Positions 8,512 to 17,488 are shown, numbered from the stretch's first letter. The stretch: 64,000 nucleotides of DNA from Catalinimonas niigatensis (GCF_030506285.1 NZ_CP119422.1:2790001-2854000); one strand, 5' to 3'. Notes: generated from the letters alone by a model not told the origin. Program-made: numbers and translations.

Positions 8512-9414
8512 ATGACTAAAAAACGAATATTTTTTACCGGGGGATCGGGAAAAGCAGGCAAGCATGTGATCCCCTACCTTTTAGACCAGGGACATAGGGT
8601 GATGAATGTAGACCTGCTGCCATTGGATTACCCGGGGGTAGATAACCTGCAAGCTGATATCACGGATTCCGGCCAGATGTTTAATGCCATGAGTTCATAT
8701 GCCGGCTTAGATGAGTTGGAGGAGGGCAATGGCGTACCAAAATTTGATGCTGTAGTACATTTTGCTGCTGTGCCCAGGATTTTGATCAAACCTGACAATG
8801 AAACTTTCCGGGTCAACACCATAGGCACCTACAATGTGATTGAAGCGGCAGTTAAGCTGGGCATTAAGAAGATTATCATTGCTTCATCAGAGACCACCTA
8901 TGGTATCTGTTTTTCAGATGGCCAAACCCATCCTAATTCATTGCCTTTGGAGGAAGACTATGATGTTGATCCCATGGATAGCTATGGATTGTCAAAGGTG
9001 GTGAATGAAAAGACGGCACGCAGCTTTCAGCGACGCTCAGGCTTTGATATATATGCCCTTCGCATCGGAAATGTCATTGAGCCTCATGAATACGCGGAAC
9101 TGTTTCCCTATTACTTCAAAAACCCTGAAGTGCGCCGCAGGAATGCGTTCTGTTATATTGATGCGCGTGACCTGGGACAGATTGTGGATTTATGTTTGAA
9201 AAAAGATGCGCTTGGTTATCAGGTTTTCAATGCTGGAAATGATCATAATGGTGCGATTATCCCCAGCAAAGAACTGGCTGAACGATTTTTCCCTGGAGTA
9301 CCCATTACCCGTGAGTTGGGTGAACATGAAGCCCTGTATTCAAATCGTAAAATCCGTGAAGTTCTGGGGTTCAAAGAACAGCATCCCTGGCAGAAATATG
9401 TGAAAAGGGAATGA
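8512..9414 (+). CDS. NAD(P)-dependent epimerase/dehydratase (extended SDR)
   Basis: A 300-residue Rossmann-fold enzyme. The cofactor loop TGGSGKAGKHV lies at residues 8-18, and the catalytic YxxxK motif is in DSYGLSK (about 157-163) with SSETTYG upstream supplying the Ser/Thr. The C-terminal part holds the substrate-binding region with IDARDLGQ. The family oxidises, epimerises or dehydrates nucleotide sugars; homologues in this size class are often annotated UDP-glucose 4-epimerase-like without proof. It stands alone, so no pathway can be assigned. It starts at ATG 8512 after a long non-coding region. Confidence 0.85.
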   Translation: MTKKRIFFTGGSGKAGKHVIPYLLDQGHRVMNVDLLPLDYPGVDNLQADITDSGQMFNAMSSYAGLDELEEGNGVPKFDAVVHFAAVPRILIKPDNETFRVNTIGTYNVIEAAVKLGIKKIIIASSETTYGICFSDGQTHPNSLPLEEDYDVDPMDSYGLSKVVNEKTARSFQRRSGFDIYALRIGNVIEPHEYAELFPYYFKNPEVRRRNAFCYIDARDLGQIVDLCLKKDALGYQVFNAGNDHNGAIIPSKELAERFFPGVPITRELGEHEALYSNRKIREVLGFKEQHPWQKYVKRE

Positions 9415-9499
9415 TAGCCATTGGTTTAGCATGCCAGCAGAAAGCATAGATATGCCAATGACTGTGTCCAAGATTTGCAACTACTAATAAAGATGAGCG

Positions 9500-9898
9500 A
9501 TGAAAAATCATTATATCAGAAGCCTGATCTTAATCACCATTTTTGTTTTGGGAATCTTCTTTCCCATCAGTGATTGGATGACTTATCCTGTACTGCTCGT
9601 TGGTATCGTCATATCCTTTTTGACAGGTTTATCTACACCTTTTCTATTCCTGCTCAATTTAGGGATGGGAAGTTATGATATTCATCCACCGAGATGGACG
9701 GATAGTATCACCAATATGAGGAAACCCCTGATATTCGTTCAGTATGTTGAATACTTTACCTATGCGTGGGGCATAGGTTTGATGATCGGCGAGCTAAACC
9801 AAAATCAATCTGCCAACCTGTTCGGCATATGCCTGATCATGGGTGGGCTAGGCATAAAAAGCGGCATGTTGCTACTGTTAAAAAGAGACAATGCCTAA
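9500..9898 (+). CDS. small four-helix membrane protein, unknown
   Basis: 132 residues, highly hydrophobic. Segments of about 8-28, 32-54, 75-98 and 108-126 look membrane-spanning, with an exposed loop around IHPPRWTDSITNMRKP between the second and third. I do not recognise the family. It begins 85 bp after the epimerase gene and could share its transcript. Nothing in the sequence suggests a catalytic site. Confidence 0.6.
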   Translation: MKNHYIRSLILITIFVLGIFFPISDWMTYPVLLVGIVISFLTGLSTPFLFLLNLGMGSYDIHPPRWTDSITNMRKPLIFVQYVEYFTYAWGIGLMIGELNQNQSANLFGICLIMGGLGIKSGMLLLLKRDNA

Positions 9899-9944
9899 CC
9901 GGAAACTACTACCCATACGATACATAAAATAAATCCACACTTGT

Positions 9945-10265
9945 ATGCATAAAATCATCAGCATGCTCTTCATGCTACTACTCACTTCTTGTGCAGAAGA
10001 CGTACTCACCTCTGGAGAAATAGCAGGCAATGAACTGCAAAGCCAGGCAGATAGATTAAAAATAGAAACAGTATGGGTTTATGAATGGTCAATCCATGGA
10101 AACGGCTACAGTCAATACAGCAAAGTCAATGAGGGGAGCTTTAGCATATCGGGTCAGTTTCTTAAAGTCAACAATTCCTTTGGCGGTGCTTATTATAATC
10201 TTGATAAATTACAAAGTTTCACCTTTGATCAGGACAGAGAGATTATCCTGATTTACTTAAAATAA
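9945..10265 (+). CDS. small predicted lipoprotein, unknown
   Basis: 106 residues with a short signal sequence ending Leu-Leu-Thr-Ser-Cys16, a good lipobox. The mature part (about 90 residues) is beta-rich and ends in IILIYLK. It resembles small Bacteroidota lipoproteins in the lipocalin-like size class but has no motif I can name. It lies 46 bp after the small membrane protein on the same strand. Confidence 0.6.
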   Translation: MHKIISMLFMLLLTSCAEDVLTSGEIAGNELQSQADRLKIETVWVYEWSIHGNGYSQYSKVNEGSFSISGQFLKVNNSFGGAYYNLDKLQSFTFDQDREIILIYLK

Positions 10266-10517
10266 CCTTATGTTCATGATGGCGGACACTGACTTACAAC
10301 AGCAACTTCTTCTCACGTATATATCATGAGCCTGCACACAATGGAAATACCAGCAAGCGTAGATGCTACCCCCTGGCCTGTGCCGCCCTGGCAGTATCCT
10401 CACCTGACTACTGCTTTTGGGTCGGTGGGGACACAGACATTGGAAAGGGATAACAAGTTCGTAGACACAATAACTGACTGTGTTGGAACATCATTAATGA
10501 TGTTCTTACAATTGCTT

Positions 10518-10552
10518 ACCACAAGTTTCCGCTGCGCTCAAACTTGCAGGAG
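10518..10552. repeat. 35-bp dispersed repeat, copy 1
   Basis: Starts ACCACAAGTTTCCGCTGCGC and matches 11450-11484 at 31 of 35 positions. Each copy holds a stem CAAGTTT / AAACTTG (copy 2: AAGCTTG, where a G-T pair keeps the stem). Copy 1 lies just downstream of the DUF2262 gene. The surrounding 10266-10567 stretch (302 bp) otherwise shows no gene I can support. Confidence 0.65.
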
Positions 10553-10567
10553 AATATTTATTTTTGC

Positions 10568-11350
10568 TCACCCTGCTATACCTGCGCTTTCAACGCCATC
10601 AGATAAGTTACCATTTACATTTATTCCATGTCCCCAAAATAAATCTCCATCATCAAACCAGCTTTCAAAAGCCCCATCATCCCAGACACTTATGGAAGTT
10701 ATTTTGATTCTCTTTTCAAAATCACTTTCAGTGAATGGCTGATCGTGTTCTTCTAACCAACTTTCATTCTTTAGAGGCAATAACTCTTCAATGATGATTT
10801 TAACGAACTTTCTATGCCAGTATCTCTGCTTTTCAAATAAAGAAATGGCTGCTTTTTCTGAGCTAATGGGCGGAGTATCTTCATCCATCAACATCAATTC
10901 TATTTCATGATCATACCATATCTGGGTTGAAACAAACCAGTTCGGACCTCTTTCTAAAGTGAATACGCCTAATTTCTCACTGTCAAAGGTGATGGGTTGC
11001 TTCCTCTTATTTCTTATGAGTTCAAACCTTTTATCCTTAACATTAACCTGCTCAATGGATGAAAGTAGGATGCGCTGCTGGCCATAGTGCTCTATCTGTA
11101 CTCCTTTAATGGTAATGATATCTAGTTGATTGATATTGCTTACATCATATTCAAAAGAAGGAATTTCTTTAGTAACGTATATTTCTTCTTCAATAATCTC
11201 TGAATCATTCTTAGCATAGGCAAAAAAACTAAACCCTAATGATACAGCACTGTCTGTTCCTATTTTTGAAACACAACCTTCATCTACAATGCCTGTGAAT
11301 GTAGTAAGTTCTTCTTTCTTAAATATGCTCATAAGTTGCCGTAGCATCAT
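10568..11350 (-). CDS. DUF2262-family protein
   Basis: 260 residues; the start may be the internal Met at 11332 (MSIFKKEELTTF), which gives 254. The C-terminal half carries the DUF2262 pattern: LGVFTLERGPNWF, then LLPLKNESWL, then the strongly conserved DDGDLFWGHGINVNG and a closing Gly-rich AGIAG. The N-terminal half is an uncharacterised beta-rich region. The family is found in bacteria, often beside contact-dependent or polymorphic immunity genes, but its function is not established. The next gene on the strand is a trypsin-like protease, and both have a copy of the same 35-bp repeat at their 3' ends. Confidence 0.75.
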   Translation of the reverse strand: MMLRQLMSIFKKEELTTFTGIVDEGCVSKIGTDSAVSLGFSFFAYAKNDSEIIEEEIYVTKEIPSFEYDVSNINQLDIITIKGVQIEHYGQQRILLSSIEQVNVKDKRFELIRNKRKQPITFDSEKLGVFTLERGPNWFVSTQIWYDHEIELMLMDEDTPPISSEKAAISLFEKQRYWHRKFVKIIIEELLPLKNESWLEEHDQPFTESDFEKRIKITSISVWDDGAFESWFDDGDLFWGHGINVNGNLSDGVESAGIAG

Positions 11351-11449
11351 TAAAATATCTTATGCTTATGACCAGAGCAGCACACTAGCTCAAATTAATT
11401 TACAACTCATTCATCATGATATAGAAAGCTGAAAGCTTTAATTATAAAT

Positions 11450-11484
11450 ACCACAAGTTTCCGCTGCACTCAAGCTTGCGGTAG
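11450..11484. repeat. 35-bp dispersed repeat, copy 2
   Basis: Starts ACCACAAGTTTCCGCTGCAC; second copy of the element at 10518-10552. It overlaps the last codons of the trypsin-like gene (stop at 11470), so the repeat supplies the protein's C-terminal residues. Confidence 0.65.
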
Positions 11485-12311
11485 AGGAGGAAATAATTTT
11501 TCAAGTTCCAGGATTCTACTTGATTTTATTACTAGACCTAAATTATTGGGAATTCTTGAAAAAGCAGCCGGAGATGAGCGCTCACTAGTAGGAATATTTA
11601 CAATTTTAATTTCTCCAATTGCAGTATGCTGTGGTCCAGCATATAGTATTCCTAATAATTTAAATTTTGGTGATTCAATTACAAAGGAACCACTATTATC
11701 TGAATAACCACTAGGTTTATAGAGCACAATAGGAGAACCGCTTGAACCAGGAAAACAAGCCATATCTATCATAAACTCTTGCCTCCCTTCGTAATCAAAT
11801 TTAATGTGAGTTGCAGTAATACCTTTTCTTAAAATAGGCTGATTATTTACTTTATCCCAAATCCCGTTTGGATAGCCTACCATTAATATATCCTCTAAAA
11901 TACTAAATTCTTGTAGAGTAGTTTTATCAGGTATTAATGACTTATCAAAACAAATAAAGAAAAAATTGACACCTTGTTGATTAGCTGCGTTTATTATTTT
12001 TCCTACTGGCATAGCACATAAATCAACATTTGGATCAGGATGTAACCTCCACAAACTCTCAAAGTTTTCTAGTTGTACAGTAATGTGTTCAGAATGAATA
12101 GGGTTTCCTTTTGAATCAGATTTTGTAAGCACAAATCTTCCATTTTTTGACCCTCTAATCACATGTTTATTAGTAATGATAATCGGCATGTAATCATTTT
12201 TTCTTTCGTTTATTTCAAAAAAAAATCCTTACCAGAAGACACACCCTGCGTTGTATCACATTCAAGTCTGACAGTTGAGTAAGCTAATTTATCAGTTATT
12301 GAAAGTTCCAT
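11470..12311 (-). pseudogene. trypsin-like serine protease interrupted by a frameshift in a T9 run
   Basis: The long frame (11470-12189, 239 codons) begins inside a trypsin-2-type domain at MPIIITNKHVI, which contains the catalytic His. The catalytic Asp is probably in DPNVDLC and the Ser is in GSSGSPI. The missing N-terminus is upstream in another frame: ATG at 12311 encodes MELSITDKLAYSTVRLECDT and then VSSGKDFF before a stop. Changing the run of nine T (12217-12225, minus strand) by one base joins both parts as a normal-looking protease. Options are a true pseudogene, transcriptional slippage on T9, or a sequencing error. Confidence 0.75.
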
Positions 12312-13331
12312 TCTTTTAATAAAGGTCTTAAGAGATTGCATAGGGCACTTTTCTATCTAGAGGGTTATCTGCTAAATTTCTTTCTATTAGAAAAGACCTA
12401 CATTTTAATTTTTGATGTATTTATTATAAATAAAACATCTTTTTTAGGTACTTCATATTTAACCTTGGCAAATTTTCTCAATACTTACTGTGAATCCATA
12501 CTCGTTCGGAGTGAAGTTACTTCATAGCATACTAGCCCAAAGTTTATTCCATGATTTTTAGTAATGAAATGGCTATGATTAATCCACTTACGACGTATGT
12601 GCTTTGAGTACTGAATACCACAAAACAAAAGCAGGGTTTGAAGCCAATGCTTCACATTATTATCCAAAAAGCATTACTTAGAGGATAAAGCTTACCTTTT
12701 ACTGCATATTTGCTGAGTATTAATCTTCCTGCTTTTATCGCCTAAGCAGGGATTTCCTTACAGTGAGCTGATTTGTAAACCTCCTGAGGCAGGGCTGCAC
12801 AAAGATGTTTTGGGGCCGTTTTCTCTCTGTGTAGCTACTGCACAAACATAATTTGGGGGCGATATATGATTGTGCAGCGCTGCACAAAGACAGTAAGGGG
12901 GCAATATCTTACATTGTCGGCCAAAAAAATCAGTTTTAGGGTGCTTTACATCTCTGTGCAGGCAGGAAAAATCATGTTTTGTACCCGAATTCTCTCAGTG
13001 ATGTAAGTGCAATGTAATAACTGATAGCGAGCACTCTTTGTGCAGCGCTACACAGGCAGTGCTGGGTGGTCATTTGTGTTTGTGCAGCTACTTCATTGTC
13101 AGATAAAATTTCATGTACATATGCCTGTTTCCTTGCACCTTCTATGTAAAGGACCATCCTTTTGTTTTTGCCACTATTGCTGCCTCCAAAAATCTATGCG
13201 GAAAAAGATCAATTCCTCAGCTTGGCTATTTGAAAAAATGAATCGTTAAAGACTAAGGCTTGTTTGCAGTATAATACGCTAAGCATAGTGTTAGCCAAAA
13301 TCCCTATATTTACAAAGAATATAAACGCTGT
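12312..13331. other. 1-kb non-coding region with degenerate repeats
   Basis: No credible gene is seen. The left half is AT-rich and includes adjacent small palindromes (ACTC-GTTCG-GAGT and GAAGT-T-ACTTC near 12500-12525). The right half has three related 28-bp units at a 42-43-bp period (12795-12907) and scattered TGTGCAGC/GCTGCACA motifs to about 13090. The last 70 bp should contain the promoter of the toxin-antitoxin pair. The short frames present have no coding character. Confidence 0.5.
12795..12907. repeat. three degenerate direct repeats, period 42-43 bp
   Basis: Units start at 12795, 12838 and 12880, each beginning CTGCACAAA followed after a short variable part by GGGG and an AT-rich end; the last two share GGGGGC-x-ATAT. 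Related TGTGCAGG and TGTGCAGC words recur at 12956, 13040 and 13081. A period of about four helical turns would place the units on one DNA face. Confidence 0.55.
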
Positions 13332-13550
13332 ATGAAAACGATCACTGGTACATATCATAACGGAAAACTTACTTTGGATAGCCCTTTGAATACCAAAAAA
13401 CCGGTAAGAATTACTTTAACCGTTGAGGACGAAGACGTACAAAGTCTGTCACTTTCTGATTTTTCGTTTGCTGAGACGCAAGAACTCCTTAAGGATTGCA
13501 AATCATCCTTTTCAGATGAAGTGATAGAAGAGCGGAGGAAACAAGTATGA
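13332..13550 (+). CDS. antitoxin of a VapBC-type module
   Basis: 72 residues. The N-terminal MKTITGTYHNGKLTLDSPL is the short beta-strand domain typical of DUF2281/AF2212-type antitoxins, followed by an acidic linker and a charged C-terminal helix (EVIEERRKQV) that would wrap the toxin. The stop overlaps the start of the PIN gene by 4 bp (ATGA), so the two are translationally coupled, antitoxin first as usual. Antitoxins of this kind bind the toxin and often repress their own promoter; no operator was identified upstream. Confidence 0.8.
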   Translation: MKTITGTYHNGKLTLDSPLNTKKPVRITLTVEDEDVQSLSLSDFSFAETQELLKDCKSSFSDEVIEERRKQV

Positions 13551-13975
13551 ATGTCTTTTTTGATACTTCTTCTCTTTTCAAACTTTACCACAAAGAATCA
13601 GGCACTGAGGAATTGATGGATTTCTTTAACAACAATCAAATCAACGCTCTTTTTCTTGCTGAAATTACTCGGATTGAGTTTGCTTCTGTAGTCTGGAAAA
13701 AATGTCGCAAAAGAGATATTGATGAAACTCTCTCCAAAAAACTGATTGACAAGTTTGAATTTGATTCCAATAAATACAGCTATGTTACTGATACACCTGA
13801 TTTGAAATCCTTAGCTGGCAAATTGATAGCAAAACACTGGAAAGAAGGCTTAAGAACCCTAGATTCAATTCAGCTTGCTTCAGCATTAATCGTAAAAGAA
13901 GATATTGAATTTTTCTTCTCAGCCGACCATTTGCTTTTAGAACTTGCTCAGACTGAAGGGTTAACAATTAGATAA
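13547..13975 (+). CDS. vapC: PIN-domain ribonuclease toxin (VapC family)
   Basis: 142 residues, a typical VapC length. The metal-binding acids are visible: D6 in FFDTS, E44 in EITRIEF, D106 in LRTLDSIQLASAL and D127 in SADHLL. Such toxins cleave RNA, often tRNA or rRNA, when freed from the antitoxin. All catalytic residues are present, so the toxin should be active. It lies in a stretch with repeats and a damaged gene, in keeping with an accessory location. Confidence 0.88.
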   Translation: MNVFFDTSSLFKLYHKESGTEELMDFFNNNQINALFLAEITRIEFASVVWKKCRKRDIDETLSKKLIDKFEFDSNKYSYVTDTPDLKSLAGKLIAKHWKEGLRTLDSIQLASALIVKEDIEFFFSADHLLLELAQTEGLTIR

Positions 13976-14050
13976 ATATTTTTTCAGAACCCTTCTCTAT
14001 CCAGCAAGGCCAAATTAAAAGTGTCGGTGTAATGCAGGAGCATTGCAAGG

Positions 14051-14077
14051 AAAAAAGAAGCCGCATGGTGATGCGGC
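14051..14077 (-). terminator. terminator of the M28 peptidase gene
   Basis: GCCGCAT (14060-14066) and ATGCGGC (14071-14077) form a perfect 7-bp stem with a 4-base loop; on the minus strand it is followed by TTCTTTTTT. It lies 18 bp after the stop of the gene at 14095. Confidence 0.8.
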
Positions 14078-14094
14078 CTCGTATGTTCCAACCT

Positions 14095-15510
14095 TTACTT
14101 TCCCCGCTGGTCTTCATACAATCCCTGGCTGTCTATGAGATAGATCAGGGAAGTCATGGCGGCAGCACCTAGTAGCAGTTCACGTCGGTCTACAATCTCA
14201 AATACATCCTGGGCAGAGTGGTGCATGTCAAAGTAGCGCTGCGAATCAGGGCGCAGACCAATCAAATCCACTCCCTGCGGCTTGAGGGCGCTGATGTCTG
14301 CTCCGCTGCCTCCTTTGTCAAATTTATGCAGATCATAAGGTGCCAGCAGAGGAACCCAGCTTTGGATGCGGTTGTAAGCTTCATCGCTTACGTCCAGGCT
14401 AAAGCCACGGGGTGCAAAGCCTCCGGCATCGGATTCAATAGCAGCATAATGCTTTTCATTCTTCTCCTCTGCGAGTTCGGCATACTTCTTTCCACCGGCA
14501 AGGCCGTTTTCTTCATTGGCAAATAACACTGCTCTGATGCTGCGCCTGGGCTGGTAGCCTATGGCTTTGAGCGTACGCAGTACTTCTATGGATTGTACTA
14601 CACCCGCGCCATCATCATGTGCCCCTTCTGCCAAATCCCAGGAGTCCAGGTGTCCGCCCACTACAATGTACTCTTCAGGATTTTCAGTACCGCTGATCTC
14701 TCCTACTACATTATAAGACATTACATCTTCCAGCATCTGGCAATGGGTCTCAAAATAAAAATTCAGTTCAGGATCATCTTTGAGCAGCTTGCTTAAGAGG
14801 TCGGCATCGTTGGTACTGATGGCAATGGCGGGTATTTTAGGCACATTGAAAGTGTACACTGTGCTACCTGTATGCGGATAATCGTCAAAATCCGTAGAGA
14901 GCGAACGCACCATCGCGCCTACTGCGCCATATTTGGCAGCCTCGGAGGGTCCACTGCGACGCTGGTTGCCTGCCATGCCATAGGCAGTACTTGTTTGTAT
15001 TTGCGTCTGATCCATCGGGCGGTTGAAAAACACAATTTTGCCTTCTACTTTTTCACGTCCCAGCGCTGCCAGTTCGTCAAAGTCCTGTACTTCTACCAGC
15101 TGGGCTACGATGCCTCCGGCTCCGGTGCCTACTGCATTGCCCAAGGCAGTGATATTTACTTCCTCCGTGCCCAGCTTTTTGGAATTGAGGATGCGGGCTA
15201 CTTCTTTTTCTCCTCTTACCCAATGGGGCACCATCACCTCCTGCAGAAATACTTTGTCAAAGCCGTAGGCTTCCATCAATTGCCTGCCCCATTCTACGGC
15301 GGCAGCTCCTTGTGGAGAACCGGCTACTCGGCCTCCGATATTCTTGCAGAGGTAACGCAGGTTTTCGTAGGCTTCACCTTCTGTTAGCACTTCATCGTAA
15401 ATACTGCGAATCATCTTAGCTTCCACCCGGGCTTCTTCTTCCTGTTGAGCTGATGCAAAGAAGGACGTACAAAGCAGGGTGAGTAGTAAAAGTAATCGGC
15501 TAGCTTTCAT
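14095..15510 (-). CDS. exported M28-family zinc metallopeptidase
   Basis: 471 residues with a signal peptide (1-22, ending Ala-Ser-Ala-Gln). A PA-type inserted region (about 125-250) precedes the M28 catalytic domain. The di-zinc ligands appear in GGHLDSWD, HDDGAG, ANEENG (general-base Glu and a ligand), ESDAGG and MHHSAQD. Relatives are carboxypeptidase Q-like dipeptidases or aminopeptidases acting in the periplasm. An octamer-repeat block lies directly against the start codon on the upstream side. Followed by a clear terminator; probably monocistronic. Confidence 0.92.
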   Translation of the reverse strand: MKASRLLLLLTLLCTSFFASAQQEEEARVEAKMIRSIYDEVLTEGEAYENLRYLCKNIGGRVAGSPQGAAAVEWGRQLMEAYGFDKVFLQEVMVPHWVRGEKEVARILNSKKLGTEEVNITALGNAVGTGAGGIVAQLVEVQDFDELAALGREKVEGKIVFFNRPMDQTQIQTSTAYGMAGNQRRSGPSEAAKYGAVGAMVRSLSTDFDDYPHTGSTVYTFNVPKIPAIAISTNDADLLSKLLKDDPELNFYFETHCQMLEDVMSYNVVGEISGTENPEEYIVVGGHLDSWDLAEGAHDDGAGVVQSIEVLRTLKAIGYQPRRSIRAVLFANEENGLAGGKKYAELAEEKNEKHYAAIESDAGGFAPRGFSLDVSDEAYNRIQSWVPLLAPYDLHKFDKGGSGADISALKPQGVDLIGLRPDSQRYFDMHHSAQDVFEIVDRRELLLGAAAMTSLIYLIDSQGLYEDQRGK

Positions 15511-15546
15511 AGTGTTAGGGTGCGATAGTGTTAGGGTGTTATAGTT
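15511..15546. repeat. degenerate octamer tandem repeat abutting the M28 start codon
   Basis: Read toward the gene (minus strand) it is CTAT, AACACCCT, AACACTAT, CGCACCCT, AACACT and then the ATG. The unit AACACYnT / CGCACYnT recurs at 27720-27810 and 61898-61990. A heptamer-like block (xATTxxA units) lies further upstream at 15572-15605. Confidence 0.6.
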
Positions 15547-15607
15547 TTAGATTAACGGAGTGTTGGTGAATAAGGTCTTAAAATTTGTAATCTGCAATTT
15601 TTAATTC

Positions 15608-16051
15608 TTAATCTACCAACTCAGCGTCTTTGAGGATGTACATCATCCGGTCGGGATCATCGGGATTCAGTTCCAGCCTACCTCTTACTGTGATCGTCTC
15701 CTCAGTCAATGTTACCGACTCCTTTGTGAATACTTCCATGACAGTCTCCGGCCCGGCTCCTCCGCAAAAAAAGCAGGCAGCAATAGGCAAAGACGACAAG
15801 ATGAAGTATTTAGGTCCCAGATAGACTTCGTAAGGAATCATATAGCCCTTTACTGTGATGGTTTTTCCATCCAGGCTTTTGGCTTTTTCTCCAAAAACCG
15901 GATAAGAGACTTCATACCCGGCAGCTTCGTCAAAGCGGTCTTTGATGTCTACATCAGCCAGGAGTTTCCAGGGGTTTGCAGAAGACTGGGCGTAGCCATC
16001 AATATAAATAAGACAGAATAATAAGCAGAGATATCGGCTGGCAATCAACAT
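15608..16051 (-). CDS. exported DUF3299-like protein
   Basis: 147 residues with a signal peptide (about 1-21, ending Gly-Tyr-Ala-Gln). The core GYMIPYEVYLGPKYFILSS followed by CFFCGGAGPE is typical of the DUF3299-type family, where the CFFCG segment may bind metal or be redox-active. The family is exported and of unknown function, often near copper or envelope genes in other bacteria. It stands between the M28 and GH16 genes with its own spacing and is probably transcribed alone or with the M28 gene downstream. Confidence 0.7.
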   Translation of the reverse strand: MLIASRYLCLLFCLIYIDGYAQSSANPWKLLADVDIKDRFDEAAGYEVSYPVFGEKAKSLDGKTITVKGYMIPYEVYLGPKYFILSSLPIAACFFCGGAGPETVMEVFTKESVTLTEETITVRGRLELNPDDPDRMMYILKDAELVD

Positions 16052-16161
16052 GATCTTCTTTTATAGTCACTAAATGGCTAATTTAAAAATAAAATCTAAA
16101 GGCCTGGCAGTGTACTTACTACATTTTTCGTAGTTTTTCAGACTAATACAACCCAAACACT

Positions 16162-16953
16162 ATGAACAAATATTTGATTGTGCATCTGATAACTATCCTT
16201 TTCATTTTTGTGCAATGCGCTGAGGCACAGGAAGAAATGCAGTTGGTATGGTCCGATGAGTTTGAAGAAAATGATATGCCCGATCCGCAAAAGTGGGCTT
16301 ATGATACGGGTGGACACGGTTGGGGCAATAACGAATTACAATATTATACTGAGGCTGATCCCGATAATGTGCAGGTGAAAGAAGGAAAACTGATCATCAC
16401 TGCCCGTAAAGAAAACTTTCAGGACAATACCTATACCTCTGCCAAGCTGGTGACTCGCGACCGGGCGGACTGGCGCTACGGACGCATAGAAGTAAGTGCC
16501 CGCTTACCGGAAGGTAAAGGGACCTGGCCCGCCATCTGGATGCTACCCGATGTAGAAAAGCTGAACTGGCCCCGCGATGGTGAGATTGATATCATGGAAC
16601 ATGTAGGCTTTGATCCTGGCGTAGTACATGGTACGGTGCATACTGAAGCCTACAATCACCGGAAAGGGACGCAGGTAGGGAAGCAAATCCAAGTGCCGGA
16701 CTTCAACAAAGCCTTTCATGTGTACGCCATAAAATGGACTCCTGAAAAGATTGACTGGTTTTTAGATGGTGAATTATACCATACCTTTGAAAATGAAGGC
16801 AACGAAGCAGCCTGGCCTTTTGACAAACCCTTTTACCTGATCCTGAATCTCGCTGTGGGCGGTGATTGGGGCGGAGCCCAGGGCATAGACGAAAACATCT
16901 GGCCTCAAAGCATGGAAGTAGATTATGTACGGGTGTATCAAATGGAAAATTGA
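16162..16953 (+). CDS. GH16-family beta-glucanase
   Basis: 263 residues with a signal peptide ending about residue 22. The domain is a single GH16 jelly roll of usual length. The catalytic ExDxxE motif is GEIDIMEH at 140-147: nucleophile E141, assisting D143, acid/base E146. The WPAIWML and VDYVRVYQ landmarks are present. The mostly acidic surface and context favour endo-beta-1,3- or 1,3-1,4-glucanase (laminarinase-type) activity on algal or fungal glucans, but GH16 also contains agarases and carrageenases. No SusCD pair is nearby, so it is not part of an obvious polysaccharide locus. Confidence 0.9.
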   Translation: MNKYLIVHLITILFIFVQCAEAQEEMQLVWSDEFEENDMPDPQKWAYDTGGHGWGNNELQYYTEADPDNVQVKEGKLIITARKENFQDNTYTSAKLVTRDRADWRYGRIEVSARLPEGKGTWPAIWMLPDVEKLNWPRDGEIDIMEHVGFDPGVVHGTVHTEAYNHRKGTQVGKQIQVPDFNKAFHVYAIKWTPEKIDWFLDGELYHTFENEGNEAAWPFDKPFYLILNLAVGGDWGGAQGIDENIWPQSMEVDYVRVYQMEN

Positions 16954-16990
16954 TTATTAGTGAACCTGGATAGCAGAAGACTGATTCCTT

Positions 16991-17488
16991 TTATCTAAGC
17001 TCCCGGAGTAAACTTTCCACATCCAGGCGGGCAGAGTACATCTCGAGCGAACCATCTTCCTTTTGAGGCCAATGCTCCCGGGGCCGATCCCAGTACAACT
17101 CCACGCCATTTTCATCAGGATCATCCAGATAGAGCGCTTCTGAGACACCATGATCTGCCGCCCCTGTCAGCGGGTAGCCCGCTTCTTTGAGTCTGGCAAA
17201 AATAGCTGCCAGATCTTTTCTTTCGGGATATACAATAGCGGTATGAAAAAGTCCGGGAGCTTTCTTTGAAGCAGGCGGAGCATTTTTGCTGTACCATACA
17301 TTCAAACCAATATGATGGTGATATTTTCCGGCAGAAATAAAGGCAGCATCATTACCATACATCTGCATCAATTCAAAGCCCAGCAAACCACAGTAAAAAT
17401 CCAGCGAGCGCTGCAGGTCAGCCACTTTCAGATGTACATGTCCGATGCGGGTATTGGCAGGAATTATATAATCAGGATCGCTTTTCAT
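16991..17488 (-). CDS. VOC-superfamily protein (glyoxalase/dioxygenase fold)
   Basis: 165 residues from the ATG at 17488 (MKSDPDYIIPANTRIGHVHL). The frame extends upstream by 29 codons of hydrophobic sequence, but the VOC domain begins at the internal Met, so that start is preferred. Two VOC modules are seen: HVHLKVADLQRSLDFYCGLL and HTAIVYPERKDLAAIFARL, with a closing DDPDENGVELYWDRP. Candidate metal ligands are the His of the first module, a second His in the FHTAIVYP strand, and the Glu of GVELYW. Relatives are catechol-2,3-dioxygenase-like or lactoylglutathione lyase-like; substrate unknown. Confidence 0.8.
   Translation of the reverse strand: MKSDPDYIIPANTRIGHVHLKVADLQRSLDFYCGLLGFELMQMYGNDAAFISAGKYHHHIGLNVWYSKNAPPASKKAPGLFHTAIVYPERKDLAAIFARLKEAGYPLTGAADHGVSEALYLDDPDENGVELYWDRPREHWPQKEDGSLEMYSARLDVESLLRELR

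Noticed and set aside
10326-10742. Plus-strand ORF of 138 codons
   Set aside because: It overlaps the DUF2262 gene and the 35-bp repeat, and the translation is low in typical coding pattern. Treated as a shadow.
12336-12667. Short frames in the gene-free stretch 12312-13331
   Set aside because: Hydrophobic, AT-driven translations without motifs, overlapping small palindromes. No support.
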